Shown here piece after piece: positions 1-7,873 of a stretch of DNA of 64,000 nt (within the stretch, counting starts at the first letter, position 1; every line of letters starts with the position of its first letter). Origin of the DNA: Bryobacterales bacterium (GTDB taxonomy: Bacteria; Acidobacteriota; Terriglobia; Bryobacterales; Bryobacteraceae); the NCBI GenBank assembly GCA_003166865.1, contig PMUP01000097.1:225798-289797 (forward strand), in the 5' to 3' direction. The notes beneath the pieces are model-generated. The model ran no database searches, was not told where the DNA came from, and saw only the letters and a list, made by a program, of their open reading frames with translations. The translations under genes were made by a program, and so were the position numbers.

Positions 1-165
1 TCGTCGGTGCTGATGCTGGTTCACTTGGGAGAGACCTCGGCGGCTAATCGTTTGCGCTCCGCGGTGGAACACGTCTATGCCGAACAGAAGCATCTGCCGC
101 CGGACGTGGGCGGGGACGCCTCGACGGGCGAATTCACGGACGCGGTGATCGCGGGCCTGGGGTAG
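1..165 (+). CDS. Isocitrate/isopropylmalate dehydrogenase family protein, C-terminal end (partial)
   Basis: The window opens inside this gene; only the last 54 codons and the TAG stop are present. The visible segment contains MLVHLGE, then an AVEHVYAEQK helix and PPDVGGDASTGEFTDAV, which match the C-terminal end of the beta-decarboxylating dehydrogenase family (NAD isocitrate dehydrogenase, LeuB, tartrate dehydrogenase), where the D-GG-A-T-EF segment is conserved. The substrate cannot be decided from this fragment, so the pathway (citrate cycle or leucine synthesis) stays open. It converges on the kinase gene with only 9 bases between the stop codons. Confidence 0.75.
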   Translation, partial: SSVLMLVHLGETSAANRLRSAVEHVYAEQKHLPPDVGGDASTGEFTDAVIAGLG

Positions 166-174
166 CCGCGATTC

Positions 175-2004
175 TCAGAAATCCACCCGCTTGTTGATGA
201 ACTCCCCGTCCCGAAGCTGAACATCGAAATCGATAGACGCCCCGCTCCGCGCCACTTTGATGTGATATGCGCCCGGAGCCAGAGTGAAGGTCGTGGGAGT
301 CCGCTGTGTTTGCAAAGCACCGTCCAACTCAATCGTCGCGCCCCGCGGCTCTGAAGTAATGCTCAACGTGGCGGAAACCTTGGTGAGCTGCAGAAAAATA
401 TCACTCTCTTGCGGAACATTGAAAACACGCGGATATGGCCGGTACCCGGCGAGTTGCACGGTCAGCGCGTGCCGGCCGGCGCTGAGCGGCAGCATGCAAG
501 GAGTCTTGCACCCTTGCGATGAGTTGCCGTCGATGACCACCTGCGCGCCCGGCGGCTCGGTCAAGAACTGAACGCTCTGCTGGAAGCCCAGCTTGGGCGC
601 GGTAACCGGCGGAGGAACCGAGGAGCGTTCCGGCTGTCTCGTCCTCACAGACTTAGGTTCGTCATCCGTGGTGTCGCGGGACGTCTCAGGCTCCTGGCTC
701 TCGGGAGCCGTGGCTTCGGGCGCCTTGTCGGACGCGGGAGCTTGCTTGGTTGCGTCGTCCGGTGCCTGCGATTGTCCCACCGGGCTTGGCTTGGATGAAT
801 TGTCCGCCGGCGGCGCGTTGGCCGGCGAGTTCGATGGCTGCGTCTCTGCGACGGTGGCCGGCGCGGGCTCCGCGTTGCGATTGAACAAATACTTCTGGGC
901 GCCGAACAGCACCAGTCCCACCAAACCAATGCCCACCAGCATCCAGACCAAGCTCTTGAGCAATGGGTTGCGAGGCTCGGCGTCCTCAACGCGGCCTTCG
1001 TGATCACGCATGACGCGCGGGGGTTCCTCCGCGCGATTCACCGGTTGCTCTGTGCGCGCCGCCACAACCCCAGCGATCGGTTTCCCAGCGGCCGGCCTGG
1101 GAGCCCCGGGAATCTCCACCGCCGGGCCCGCGAACGTCGGCATGCTATGCGCGCTGCTCCTCGGAAGCGGATGCCATCCAGGACTGGACTGCAACACACC
1201 AGCCAGTGCATCCACAAACTCCAAGCACGTGCCATAGCGATCGTTCGCGCTTTTCGCCAACGCCTTCTTCAACACCATTTCCACTTGCGGCCCCACCGTG
1301 GGGTTCAGGCGCTGCGGCGCCACCGGATCTTCGCGCACGATGCGGAACAACAGCGCGGGCAATTGATCGGCTAGAAAAGGCTTCTCGCCGGTGAGAATCT
1401 CATACGCGATCACCGCGAGCGAAAACTGATCGGCGCGGCCATCCACCGAGTGGCCTTGCACCTGCTCCGGCGACATGTAGTTCGGTGTGCCCATCATCAC
1501 GCCGCTCTGCGTCATCTGCTGGGACATGATCTTGGCCACGCCAAAGTCCGTGATCTTGGCGTGTGTGCGATCGTGTATCAAAATATTGGCGGGCTTGATG
1601 TCGCGGTGGACAATGCCCTTTTTGTGCGCGTAGTCCAGCGCCGTCGCCGTCTGCCGTAGAATGGTCAGCGCGACGTCGCCGCGTAACGGCGGGTCCTGGC
1701 TATTGAGAACTTTTTCGAGCGGCGGCCCATCCACGCACTCCATGAAAATATAGGCCAGCCCGTTTTCTTCGGCGATATCGTAGATGGTGACGATGTTCGG
1801 GTGCGAAAGCATCCCGGCCGACTGCGCCTCGCGAAACAGCCGTTCGCGCAGCCGCTCACGCTCCGATTCGTCGGTGAAATCCGACAGCCGGATGGTCTTG
1901 ATGGCGATGGTCCGGCCGATGGCGGGATCCTGGGCGCGGTAGACCACGCCGGTCGCACCACGGCCCAGCTCGTCCATTATCCGGTATCGGCCAATTTGAT
2001 CCAC
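175..2004 (-). CDS. Membrane Ser/Thr protein kinase with C-terminal PEGA repeats
   Basis: A 609-residue Hanks-type kinase. The kinase domain fills about residues 7-270: glycine loop GRGATG (14-19), ATP-binding lysine K36, catalytic HRDIKPAN loop (133-140), DFG (153-155) and the SPEQ activation-segment end. A Pro/Ala-rich linker leads to one membrane span at about residues 345-370, then a Ser/Pro/Glu-rich extracytoplasmic stretch and two PEGA-like beta domains (about 475-605). This is the usual acidobacterial design of cytoplasmic kinase and surface-binding sensor. The start is GTG (CAC on the plus strand); an internal ATG at residue 10 is less likely because it would cut into the first kinase strand. 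The ligand and targets are unknown. A PP2C phosphatase that could reverse such phosphorylation lies at 59266-59976. Confidence 0.92.
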   Translation of the reverse strand: MDQIGRYRIMDELGRGATGVVYRAQDPAIGRTIAIKTIRLSDFTDESERERLRERLFREAQSAGMLSHPNIVTIYDIAEENGLAYIFMECVDGPPLEKVLNSQDPPLRGDVALTILRQTATALDYAHKKGIVHRDIKPANILIHDRTHAKITDFGVAKIMSQQMTQSGVMMGTPNYMSPEQVQGHSVDGRADQFSLAVIAYEILTGEKPFLADQLPALLFRIVREDPVAPQRLNPTVGPQVEMVLKKALAKSANDRYGTCLEFVDALAGVLQSSPGWHPLPRSSAHSMPTFAGPAVEIPGAPRPAAGKPIAGVVAARTEQPVNRAEEPPRVMRDHEGRVEDAEPRNPLLKSLVWMLVGIGLVGLVLFGAQKYLFNRNAEPAPATVAETQPSNSPANAPPADNSSKPSPVGQSQAPDDATKQAPASDKAPEATAPESQEPETSRDTTDDEPKSVRTRQPERSSVPPPVTAPKLGFQQSVQFLTEPPGAQVVIDGNSSQGCKTPCMLPLSAGRHALTVQLAGYRPYPRVFNVPQESDIFLQLTKVSATLSITSEPRGATIELDGALQTQRTPTTFTLAPGAYHIKVARSGASIDFDVQLRDGEFINKRVDF

Positions 2005-2056
2005 CCTGATACAGCTAGCTTATCAGCTTGACTGATTTCAACTGGACGCGTGGCCT

Positions 2057-3862
2057 TCAGGCGCCGCTGTGAGCGTAGTCTGCTTGGGGCAAGCCGATCT
2101 GGCGGCGCAGCTCCTGGAACCGCGGATGATTCCGGAGGTTGTCGAACTCAGTGCTCAAAAGCCGCAGGTGCAAGGAAGTGTCGCGAATCTCCACCGCGCG
2201 ATCCAGATACCGCAACGCTTCGTCCTCTTCGCCCAATCCCGAGTAAATGGCGGCGAAGCTCATGGGCGACACATAGCTTGACTCGGACCGCGTGTTCAAA
2301 ATTCCGATTTCGCGGAGAGCCTCCTCGCGCCGCCCGGACCTGGCGTAACAATAGCCCATCTGGCCGTGCAGCAGCGAACCGCACTTCATCTGCGTGGCGT
2401 TGGTGAGATGCGCGATGGCGTCGGCGAACTGCCCTTTGCCCGCGCAGGCCATGCCCAATCCGAGATGCGGCAAGCCGTAATCGGTGGCCAGGCGCGACAC
2501 CAGCAGATGTTGCCCGATGGCTTCGTCGAAGCGGCGGCAAACGCCATACAGCCAGCCCAGCACAAAATTGGGAAACAGAGACGCTGGGTCGAGTTCCAGC
2601 GCGCGCTCCACCTCGGCGATAGCTGCAGCCTGTTCGCCGCGGCAGGCCAATTGGATGCCGTAGGCGATGTGACCCACCGGATCGCTCTTGTCCAACTGAA
2701 TGGACTTTTGCATTTCTTCTTCGCCGGCCGCCCAATCCCAATCGAGAAGCGATAAGACCGCTCCCAGGGCCACGCGCGCCTCCGGCAGCGAAGGATTCAA
2801 GGATGTAGCGCGAACCGCCGCCTCCTTCATTCTTGGGTGCGTCTCGACGGGAGGCAGCAATCCAAAAACGGAGCTGACCAGCAGTGCTTCCGACAGCGCC
2901 GCCCACGCCGCCCCATAATTGGGATCGGCTTCCACGGCGGTGGTGAAAAAGGCAATGCTATTGCGGATGCTGTCCGGCGTGGCCAGTTTCCAGTGGTAGC
3001 GGCCCTGCAGGTACGCATCGCCGCTTTCGGTGCGATCGGGCTGGCGGCGCGCATTCACCGCTTCGCTCGCGGGTGCCGTCAGGTCGCGCACCAGTCGCTG
3101 CGCCAGATGGTCGACGCACGCCAGATCCTGCAACCGGCCGGCCGTGGTTTCCGACCAGATGTACGAACGATCCACGCTCTGCAAGAGCTGCAACAACAAA
3201 CGAAAACCATCGTCATGAAATTCGATACTGCCTTCCAGAACGTAGTCGGTCGGGCTCGCGGAATTGGATACGGGAGCCGTCTCGCCGGGCGCTGGATTCG
3301 GCTGGAACTGAGCGACTATCTGAAAGTAGCCTTCCTTGATGAGCACGTGCGCCAGCCGCCGTTGAATCTCCTCGGCCGCCGAGCCGGTATCCGGCGCCGC
3401 GTTGGGCATCGCATTGATGATTGAGAACGGCGAGATTTCCACGCTGCGGCGCGGCGCCATCGGGCTCGCGCCATTGCCGCTGCTGCGATATTCGAAGATC
3501 GGTACGTAGCTGCCCTTACGCAGCACAATCCGGACGGAGTCCTCGCGGCCCTCAAGCCGGTAATATTCCTCTAGCTTGTAGCGCAAGCGGCGGGCTTCCA
3601 CGCGCACGATTGAGTCGACCCGCGGATCGAAAGCCTCCCGGCGGTCGAAGACTTCCAGCCCGATCAGGTACTCCTTGAGCCGGTGCGGCTGGCCCAGGAG
3701 GCTTTCTTCAACCACAAACTGCAGGAAACGGCGGATGCGATGCGATTGTATGAACGCGCGGCTTCGCAGGATGAGATCCAGCTCGGCCCGGATCTCGGCG
3801 GAAGGGACGCCGTGCAACACTGTGGCGGTCTCTTCGATGGGATTTACAACGGTGGACGTCAT
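2057..3862 (-). CDS. TPR protein with N-terminal DNA-binding-like domain (adenylate-cyclase/regulator type)
   Basis: A 601-residue protein. The first 130 residues have the pattern RRFLQFVVEESL, LKEYLIGLEVFDR, DPRVDSIVRVEARRLR and GSYVPIF. This module is frequent in Acidobacteria at the N-terminus of proteins annotated as adenylate cyclase-like or TolB/TPR regulators and resembles a winged-helix response-regulator output domain. The middle (about 140-260) looks like a TolB-N/FlgO-type fold, and from about residue 270 to 560 there are TPR helices (for example GAAWAALSEALL, FPNFVLGWLYGVCRR). No signal peptide or catalytic cyclase motif is seen. A small inverted repeat, GTAAC-TC-GTTAC (3888-3899), sits just upstream of the start and could be an operator. 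Function inferred only: transcriptional or scaffold role. Confidence 0.78.
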   Translation of the reverse strand: MTSTVVNPIEETATVLHGVPSAEIRAELDLILRSRAFIQSHRIRRFLQFVVEESLLGQPHRLKEYLIGLEVFDRREAFDPRVDSIVRVEARRLRYKLEEYYRLEGREDSVRIVLRKGSYVPIFEYRSSGNGASPMAPRRSVEISPFSIINAMPNAAPDTGSAAEEIQRRLAHVLIKEGYFQIVAQFQPNPAPGETAPVSNSASPTDYVLEGSIEFHDDGFRLLLQLLQSVDRSYIWSETTAGRLQDLACVDHLAQRLVRDLTAPASEAVNARRQPDRTESGDAYLQGRYHWKLATPDSIRNSIAFFTTAVEADPNYGAAWAALSEALLVSSVFGLLPPVETHPRMKEAAVRATSLNPSLPEARVALGAVLSLLDWDWAAGEEEMQKSIQLDKSDPVGHIAYGIQLACRGEQAAAIAEVERALELDPASLFPNFVLGWLYGVCRRFDEAIGQHLLVSRLATDYGLPHLGLGMACAGKGQFADAIAHLTNATQMKCGSLLHGQMGYCYARSGRREEALREIGILNTRSESSYVSPMSFAAIYSGLGEEDEALRYLDRAVEIRDTSLHLRLLSTEFDNLRNHPRFQELRRQIGLPQADYAHSGA

Positions 3863-3962
3863 CTCACTAGTTCGACACCATTCCGAAGTAACTCGTTACA
3901 TAGTTCTTTTGGGGATTGACCTTCCTGGATGGCCTAAATTATAGATTTGGAATGCGGCGTGC

Positions 3963-4871
3963 TCAGTCTTTCGCTCTATCCGCCACCAGCATGGATTGCA
4001 AAATCTGATCGGAAACGTCCTTGACGGCCATGGGAGAGTGCGGCAGGAACAGCGTGTTGGTCTTGTCGCTCTCGCCAATGGACTTCAGCATGTCGAAGTA
4101 TTGCGTCACCATCACCAATTGCATGACTTCTCTCGCGGACGCCCCTTCGATGCCCTTCTGGAATTGTTCGATGGAGACCTGAAGCCCCTCAATGATAGCC
4201 TTCCTCTGGTTCGCGATTCCTTGTCCCTGCAGCGCCTTGCTCTCCGCTTCAGCCTCGGCCTTTTTCACCACCAGAATCTTCTCGGCTTCGCCCCTGGCGT
4301 TTGCGGCAACCTGCTCGCGCTGCGCCGCATTGATATCGTTCATGGCCGACTTCACCTTGGCGTCAGGAACGATGTCGGTGACCAGCACGTTCACAATCTC
4401 ATATCCGAACAAAGCCATATCCGCGTCCAGCTCCTGCTTCACCGCGGCGGCGATACTGGACTGGCTGGCGAACACCTCATCCAGCGTCATTCCGGGAACG
4501 TGCCCCAGGATCACCTGCTCGACATAGGACTTGATCTGCGCCTCCGGATCGGACAGCTTGTAGTAGGCATCGTAGACTTTTTCCGGGCGAACGCGATTCT
4601 GAACGGATATAGGAATGGTGACGAACACGTTGTCTTTGGTCTTCGTCTCCATGATCAGAGTGATCTGATTCACTCGCAGGCTCACGTAACCCGCCACGGA
4701 ATCGAGGAACGGCCGCTTCCAGTTCAATCCCGCTTCGGCGACGCGCAGAAACTTACCAAATCGAGTGATCACAGCCACCTGGGCGGTGTTCACCGTGAAA
4801 AAGCTCCCGAAGATCAAATAGAGGACCAGGAACGCCACGAGCACCAGCAGAATCAGGGATAGCTGTGCCAT
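3963..4871 (-). CDS. SPFH/Band 7 family membrane protein (stomatin/HflK-like)
   Basis: A 302-residue protein with one N-terminal membrane segment (about residues 4-24) followed by the SPFH core (VAVITRFGKFLRVAEAGLNW, then VNQITLIMETKTKDNVFVTI) and an Ala/Glu-rich coiled coil (EQVAANARGEAEKILVVKKA). Such proteins form large ring assemblies in membrane microdomains and modulate proteases or channels; HflK/C and stomatin are the described relatives. An in-frame GTG 33 bases upstream would lengthen it, but the ATG at 4871 is preceded by GGAG seven bases away and starts right before the membrane segment, so it is preferred. No partner such as NfeD or HflC is adjacent. Confidence 0.88.
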   Translation of the reverse strand: MAQLSLILLVLVAFLVLYLIFGSFFTVNTAQVAVITRFGKFLRVAEAGLNWKRPFLDSVAGYVSLRVNQITLIMETKTKDNVFVTIPISVQNRVRPEKVYDAYYKLSDPEAQIKSYVEQVILGHVPGMTLDEVFASQSSIAAAVKQELDADMALFGYEIVNVLVTDIVPDAKVKSAMNDINAAQREQVAANARGEAEKILVVKKAEAEAESKALQGQGIANQRKAIIEGLQVSIEQFQKGIEGASAREVMQLVMVTQYFDMLKSIGESDKTNTLFLPHSPMAVKDVSDQILQSMLVADRAKD

Positions 4872-4924
4872 TTGGTCTCCAATTGTAGCAGCGCCGCCAT
4901 TCACCTACCCGTGCCACCCACACG

Positions 4925-4951
4925 CCGAGCCGCGCGCGCCGGTAAGCGGTC
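4925..4951 (+). repeat. GC-rich intergenic repeat element, copy 1
   Basis: Between the SPFH gene and glgC lies CCGAGCCGCGCGCG followed by GGTAAGCGGTC. Almost the same sequence, with the same order and orientation, occurs at 7838-7864 between the carbonic anhydrase gene and hisS. It contains short self-complementary ends (CCGC and GCGG). It looks like a dispersed REP-type element; the number of genomic copies cannot be judged from this window. Confidence 0.45.
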
Positions 4952-6205
4952 CTAGAGGTTCATGAAGGCGATGTCCACCGGCGAGCGGTACCCCTGCACC
5001 ACGACGATGCCGCTCTCCGTAACGTGATAAAGCTGGCGGTCGCTCTCCAGATCGTAGCCGATGGTGGTGTCCGGCGGGACCCGCACGTTTTTGTCCAGGA
5101 TGGCCCGGCGCACCTTGGCTCGGCGGCCGATATCGCAATTATCGAAGATGATGGAGTCTTCCACCGAGGCATGCGAATGGACGCGAACCCCGCGGCCAAT
5201 CACGGAAGTCCGTACCAGGCCTCCGGAAAGAATACTGCCGCCCGCGACGATGGAATCCAGGGCCTCGCCGCGCCGGCCGTCACTGTCGAAGATGAACTTG
5301 GCCGGAGCGTCGAAATATCCGGCGGTGCGGAGCGGCCACTGCCGGTTGTATAAATTCAGCTCCGGCGAGATCGACCGCAAGTCCATGTTGGCGTCGAAGA
5401 ATGCGTCGATGGTACCCACATCACGCCAGTACACCGGCGCGCCCGGCGGGTCGGCCGGAATGCGATTGGTTTGAAAATCATAGGCATACATGTCGGCCCG
5501 CCCAATGAGTGCCGGCAGGATGTCGCGGCCGAAATCATGCGAGCTGTGCTCCTTCTCCCCGTCCACGCGCAACTCGTCCAGCAGCAACTTGGTGGAAAAA
5601 AGATAGTTGCCCATGGACGCGTACACGCGGTTGGGATCGCCCGGCATGGTGGGCGCGTCGGGCTTCTTCTCGTGAAACCCGCTGATCAGCCCGTCTTCGC
5701 GCGTTTCCAGCACTCCGAATTCGACGGCTTGCTCCTTTTCCACCGGGATCGCCGACACCGTAACCTGCGCGCCGCGGTCGATGTGGAACTCGATCATCTC
5801 GCGGATGTTCATGCGATAGATATGGTCGGCGCCGAAAATCGCAACCACGTGCGGCTCGGCCTGCTCGATCAGGTTAATATTTTGATAAATGGCGTCGGCG
5901 GTGCCCCGGTACCAATCCTCGCCCTGCGAGCGCATCTGCGCGGGAACCGGAATGATGAAGTGGTTGCGAAGCAGGCTGGAAGCTTCCCAGCCCTCGCGCA
6001 AGTGCTCCAGCAGCGACTGGCTCTTGAACTGAACCAGGACGTAGATCGAATAGATCCCTGAGTTAATCAGGTTGCTGAGTACGAAATCGACGATCCTGTA
6101 CCGGGCTCCAAATGGAACAGCCGGCTTCGCTCGTTCCTTGGTTAGGGGATAGAGGCGTGTACCCTTGCCTCCAGCCAATACAAATGCGAGCACGCGCAAT
6201 TGCAT
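4952..6205 (-). CDS. glgC: Glucose-1-phosphate adenylyltransferase (ADP-glucose pyrophosphorylase)
   Basis: A 417-residue enzyme that makes ADP-glucose from glucose 1-phosphate and ATP, the committed step of bacterial glycogen synthesis. Seen: the nucleotide-binding GGKGTRLYPLTKERAKPAVP segment near the N-terminus, GTADAIYQN, FGADHIYRM, the sugar-phosphate-binding FHEKKPDAP region, and a C-terminal left-handed beta-helix (about 290-400) as in allosteric GlgC. The length is normal for the family. The ATG at 6205 gives the canonical MQLRVLAFVLAGG start. No other glycogen gene is in the window. Confidence 0.95.
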   Translation of the reverse strand: MQLRVLAFVLAGGKGTRLYPLTKERAKPAVPFGARYRIVDFVLSNLINSGIYSIYVLVQFKSQSLLEHLREGWEASSLLRNHFIIPVPAQMRSQGEDWYRGTADAIYQNINLIEQAEPHVVAIFGADHIYRMNIREMIEFHIDRGAQVTVSAIPVEKEQAVEFGVLETREDGLISGFHEKKPDAPTMPGDPNRVYASMGNYLFSTKLLLDELRVDGEKEHSSHDFGRDILPALIGRADMYAYDFQTNRIPADPPGAPVYWRDVGTIDAFFDANMDLRSISPELNLYNRQWPLRTAGYFDAPAKFIFDSDGRRGEALDSIVAGGSILSGGLVRTSVIGRGVRVHSHASVEDSIIFDNCDIGRRAKVRRAILDKNVRVPPDTTIGYDLESDRQLYHVTESGIVVVQGYRSPVDIAFMNL

Positions 6206-6511
6206 CTATGTGGGTCTCCGATCGAATGATTGCCTACAGCGCCCATGCTTATTCTTGCAGATGGCGAGCCAATCGCGAAAGGGCGCGGGCGATGTTTACA
6301 TAGACTTACTTCGCCGACTTAGAGATGGTGGCACGGCGAGGTATGTTTCGATTCAATTTGACGCCCAACGTCGGATGACTATCTCGGCGTTGTTAAACAC
6401 GAGGGGTAGTATCCACCAGCCCGCCCGCGACACCTCAGCAACGACCGCTACATGTCCACGTGTGTTGGACCATGCTTCTTGCTAGGCGTTACCGGACACC
6501 ATCCGTCCGTT
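6206..6511. other. Non-coding stretch upstream of glgC
   Basis: About 300 bases without a convincing gene on either strand. Possible reading frames are short and have no recognisable motif or ribosome binding site. The part next to 6205 must hold the glgC promoter, and GGAG at about 12 bases before the glgC ATG may serve as a weak ribosome binding site. Nothing else could be identified. Confidence 0.4.
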
Positions 6512-6646
6512 TCAGAACGGGTAAGTTTTGAGACGGCGTAGACGCCTTAAAAATCGGGTCTTGGATGTCGCATAATCCAGTCCCAAAACTGAATCCTCCG
6601 GCTTCCGATAATTCGGCGCTATGTCCACTTGACGCATAGTCGCCAT
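6512..6646 (-). CDS. Short ORF of 44 codons with strong ribosome binding site, unknown function
   Basis: A 44-residue reading frame beginning MATMRQVDIAPNYRKPED and ending in an Arg-rich tail (FLRRLRRLKTYPF). It is preceded by AGGAG eight bases before the ATG, the best Shine-Dalgarno match in this otherwise empty region, and it ends with TGA. The basic, aromatic C-terminus has no recognised family. It could be a genuine small protein or the 5' remnant of a degraded gene, since it lies beside the decayed gene at 6774-7261. Confidence 0.35.
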   Translation of the reverse strand: MATMRQVDIAPNYRKPEDSVLGLDYATSKTRFLRRLRRLKTYPF

Positions 6647-6785
6647 GTCGTCTCCTAATTTCCGAGTCACCCGCTCCGTCACGCCATCTTCGCCGCACTA
6701 TCAGCAATCTAAGCCAATCTCGCCCCGCTGCCCGCCGACCCACATGCCACAACCGAACTGAAGGTTCCCATATATGACAAGCCCG

Positions 6786-6819
6786 GTCCCTAATCCCAAA
6801 TCCCCAACCCCCAATCCCC
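6786..6819 (+). repeat. C-rich AATCCC heptad-like repeat tract, copy 1
   Basis: Irregular tandem units of the type CCC(T/A)AATCCC and CCCCAAC. A closely related tract lies at 6929-6950. Both fall inside the decayed NALRHG-type gene and are read there as Asn-Pro-rich peptide. Confidence 0.6.
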
Positions 6820-6928
6820 GCACTCGCGCGAACCGCGCGAATGCGAGGCACTCCACCGGACCACGCACCGATTCCGGCAAGCAGCGTTCCTCGCTGAATG
6901 CGCTGCGCCATGGCTTAACGGCCGCGCC

Positions 6929-6950
6929 AACCCCCAATCCCTAATCCCCC
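6929..6950 (+). repeat. C-rich AATCCC heptad-like repeat tract, copy 2
   Basis: AACCCCCAATCCCTAATCCC followed by CC. It shares its unit with 6786-6819 and lies exactly where the first frame of the decayed gene ends and the second becomes family-like. Confidence 0.6.
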
Positions 6951-7301
6951 TGCTTGCCACTCTCGGCCTGAACTACCAGCGGCTCCCCCGCCAGTTCCAA
7001 AAGGCCGTCGACAAGCTCCGCGATATCCAAGCCGACCGCATCGAGCGCGAGCGCCGCGACCTCAAAGACGCCGCCGCCCTCCTCGAACACCACAAACACA
7101 AAGGAGTTCCCTGGGAGCCCGCCGACCATGGCTTCGTTTTTTCAAAAGACCAAGTCGAAGCCTTCTCCGATCGCCTGAAGCGCCTGAACCAGTCGCGCCA
7201 CATCGAACATGTGCTCTTCCACATGCAGCCGCCCTCCCGTGCCGCCAGCGCCTCTTTCTGAACCGCGACCGTATGCTACGATTTAGATTCACACCGCAGT
7301 C

Positions 7302-7817
7302 ATGATTCGTGCCTATCGCGGCATCGTACCCCGGATTGCCGCTTCCGCTTACATCGATCAGAGCGCGCAGGTGATTGGAGACGTGGTGGTCGGCGAACGC
7401 TCCAGCATCTGGCCCAATGCCACTGCTCGGGGCGACGTGAATGCAATTCGTATCGGTGACGACAGCAACATTCAGGACAATTCGGTGTTGCATTGCGACG
7501 CCGGCCGGTTTCCTTTGCACATAGGGAATCGCGTCACCGTGGGCCACTTGGTTATGCTGCACGGCTGCACCATTGAGGACGAGTGCCTGATCGGAATCGG
7601 CGCGGTGGTCTTGAATGGCGCCAAAATTGGAAAGGGCTCAGTGATCGCCGCTGGCGCAGTGGTGCCCGAGGGCGCCGAAATTCCGCCGTTGAGCATGGTG
7701 ATGGGCGTGCCCGCCAAGGTGAAGCGATCCGTTACCGAGGAAGAGCGCGAGCGCTTTCGTCTCAACGCCGAGCACTACGTCGAACTGGCTCGTACTTACC
7801 GGGACGAACCGGCTTGA
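7302..7817 (+). CDS. Gamma-class carbonic anhydrase family protein
   Basis: A 171-residue left-handed beta-helix protein built from hexapeptide repeats (VIGDVVVGERSSIWPNA onward). Histidines H64, H82 and H87 (VLHCDA and GHLVMLHGC) occupy the places of the three zinc ligands of gamma carbonic anhydrases; the spacing of five between the last two fits Cam and CamH. It probably interconverts CO2 and bicarbonate as a trimer, though many family members (YrdA, PaaY) have weak or no measured activity. It stands alone; hisS follows after 56 bases. Confidence 0.88.
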   Translation: MIRAYRGIVPRIAASAYIDQSAQVIGDVVVGERSSIWPNATARGDVNAIRIGDDSNIQDNSVLHCDAGRFPLHIGNRVTVGHLVMLHGCTIEDECLIGIGAVVLNGAKIGKGSVIAAGAVVPEGAEIPPLSMVMGVPAKVKRSVTEEERERFRLNAEHYVELARTYRDEPA

Positions 7818-7837
7818 AAACTCCGAGCCGCGCAATA

Positions 7838-7864
7838 CCGAGCCGCGCGCGTAAGCAAGCGGTC
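7838..7864 (+). repeat. GC-rich intergenic repeat element, copy 2
   Basis: CCGAGCCGCGCGCGTAAGC followed by AAGCGGTC, matching the element at 4925-4951. A partial extra copy of the left end (CCGAGCCGCGC) starts 15 bases upstream at 7823. It sits directly before the hisS start codon at 7874, so it must be in the hisS 5' region. Confidence 0.45.
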
Positions 7865-7873
7865 ACAATTTAA

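Larger units (their letters stand above)
6774..7261 (+). pseudogene. Decayed NALRHG-type hypothetical gene, internally deleted and frameshifted
   Basis: The first reading frame (6774-6944, 56 codons) encodes ANARHSTGPRTDSGKQRS then SLNALRHGLTA, the N-terminal signature of a widespread family of uncharacterised proteins in Acidobacteria and Planctomycetes (recalled from family knowledge). It ends at TAA. The downstream part (open from before 6953 to TGA at 7259-7261, different frame) encodes LNYQRLPRQFQKAVDKLRDI followed by a charged helix, like the C-terminal helical region of the same family. The central part is missing. Two C-rich low-complexity tracts (6786-6819 and 6929-6950) flank the N-terminal part and the second lies at the junction, suggesting deletion by recombination or slippage between such tracts. 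Confidence 0.6.
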
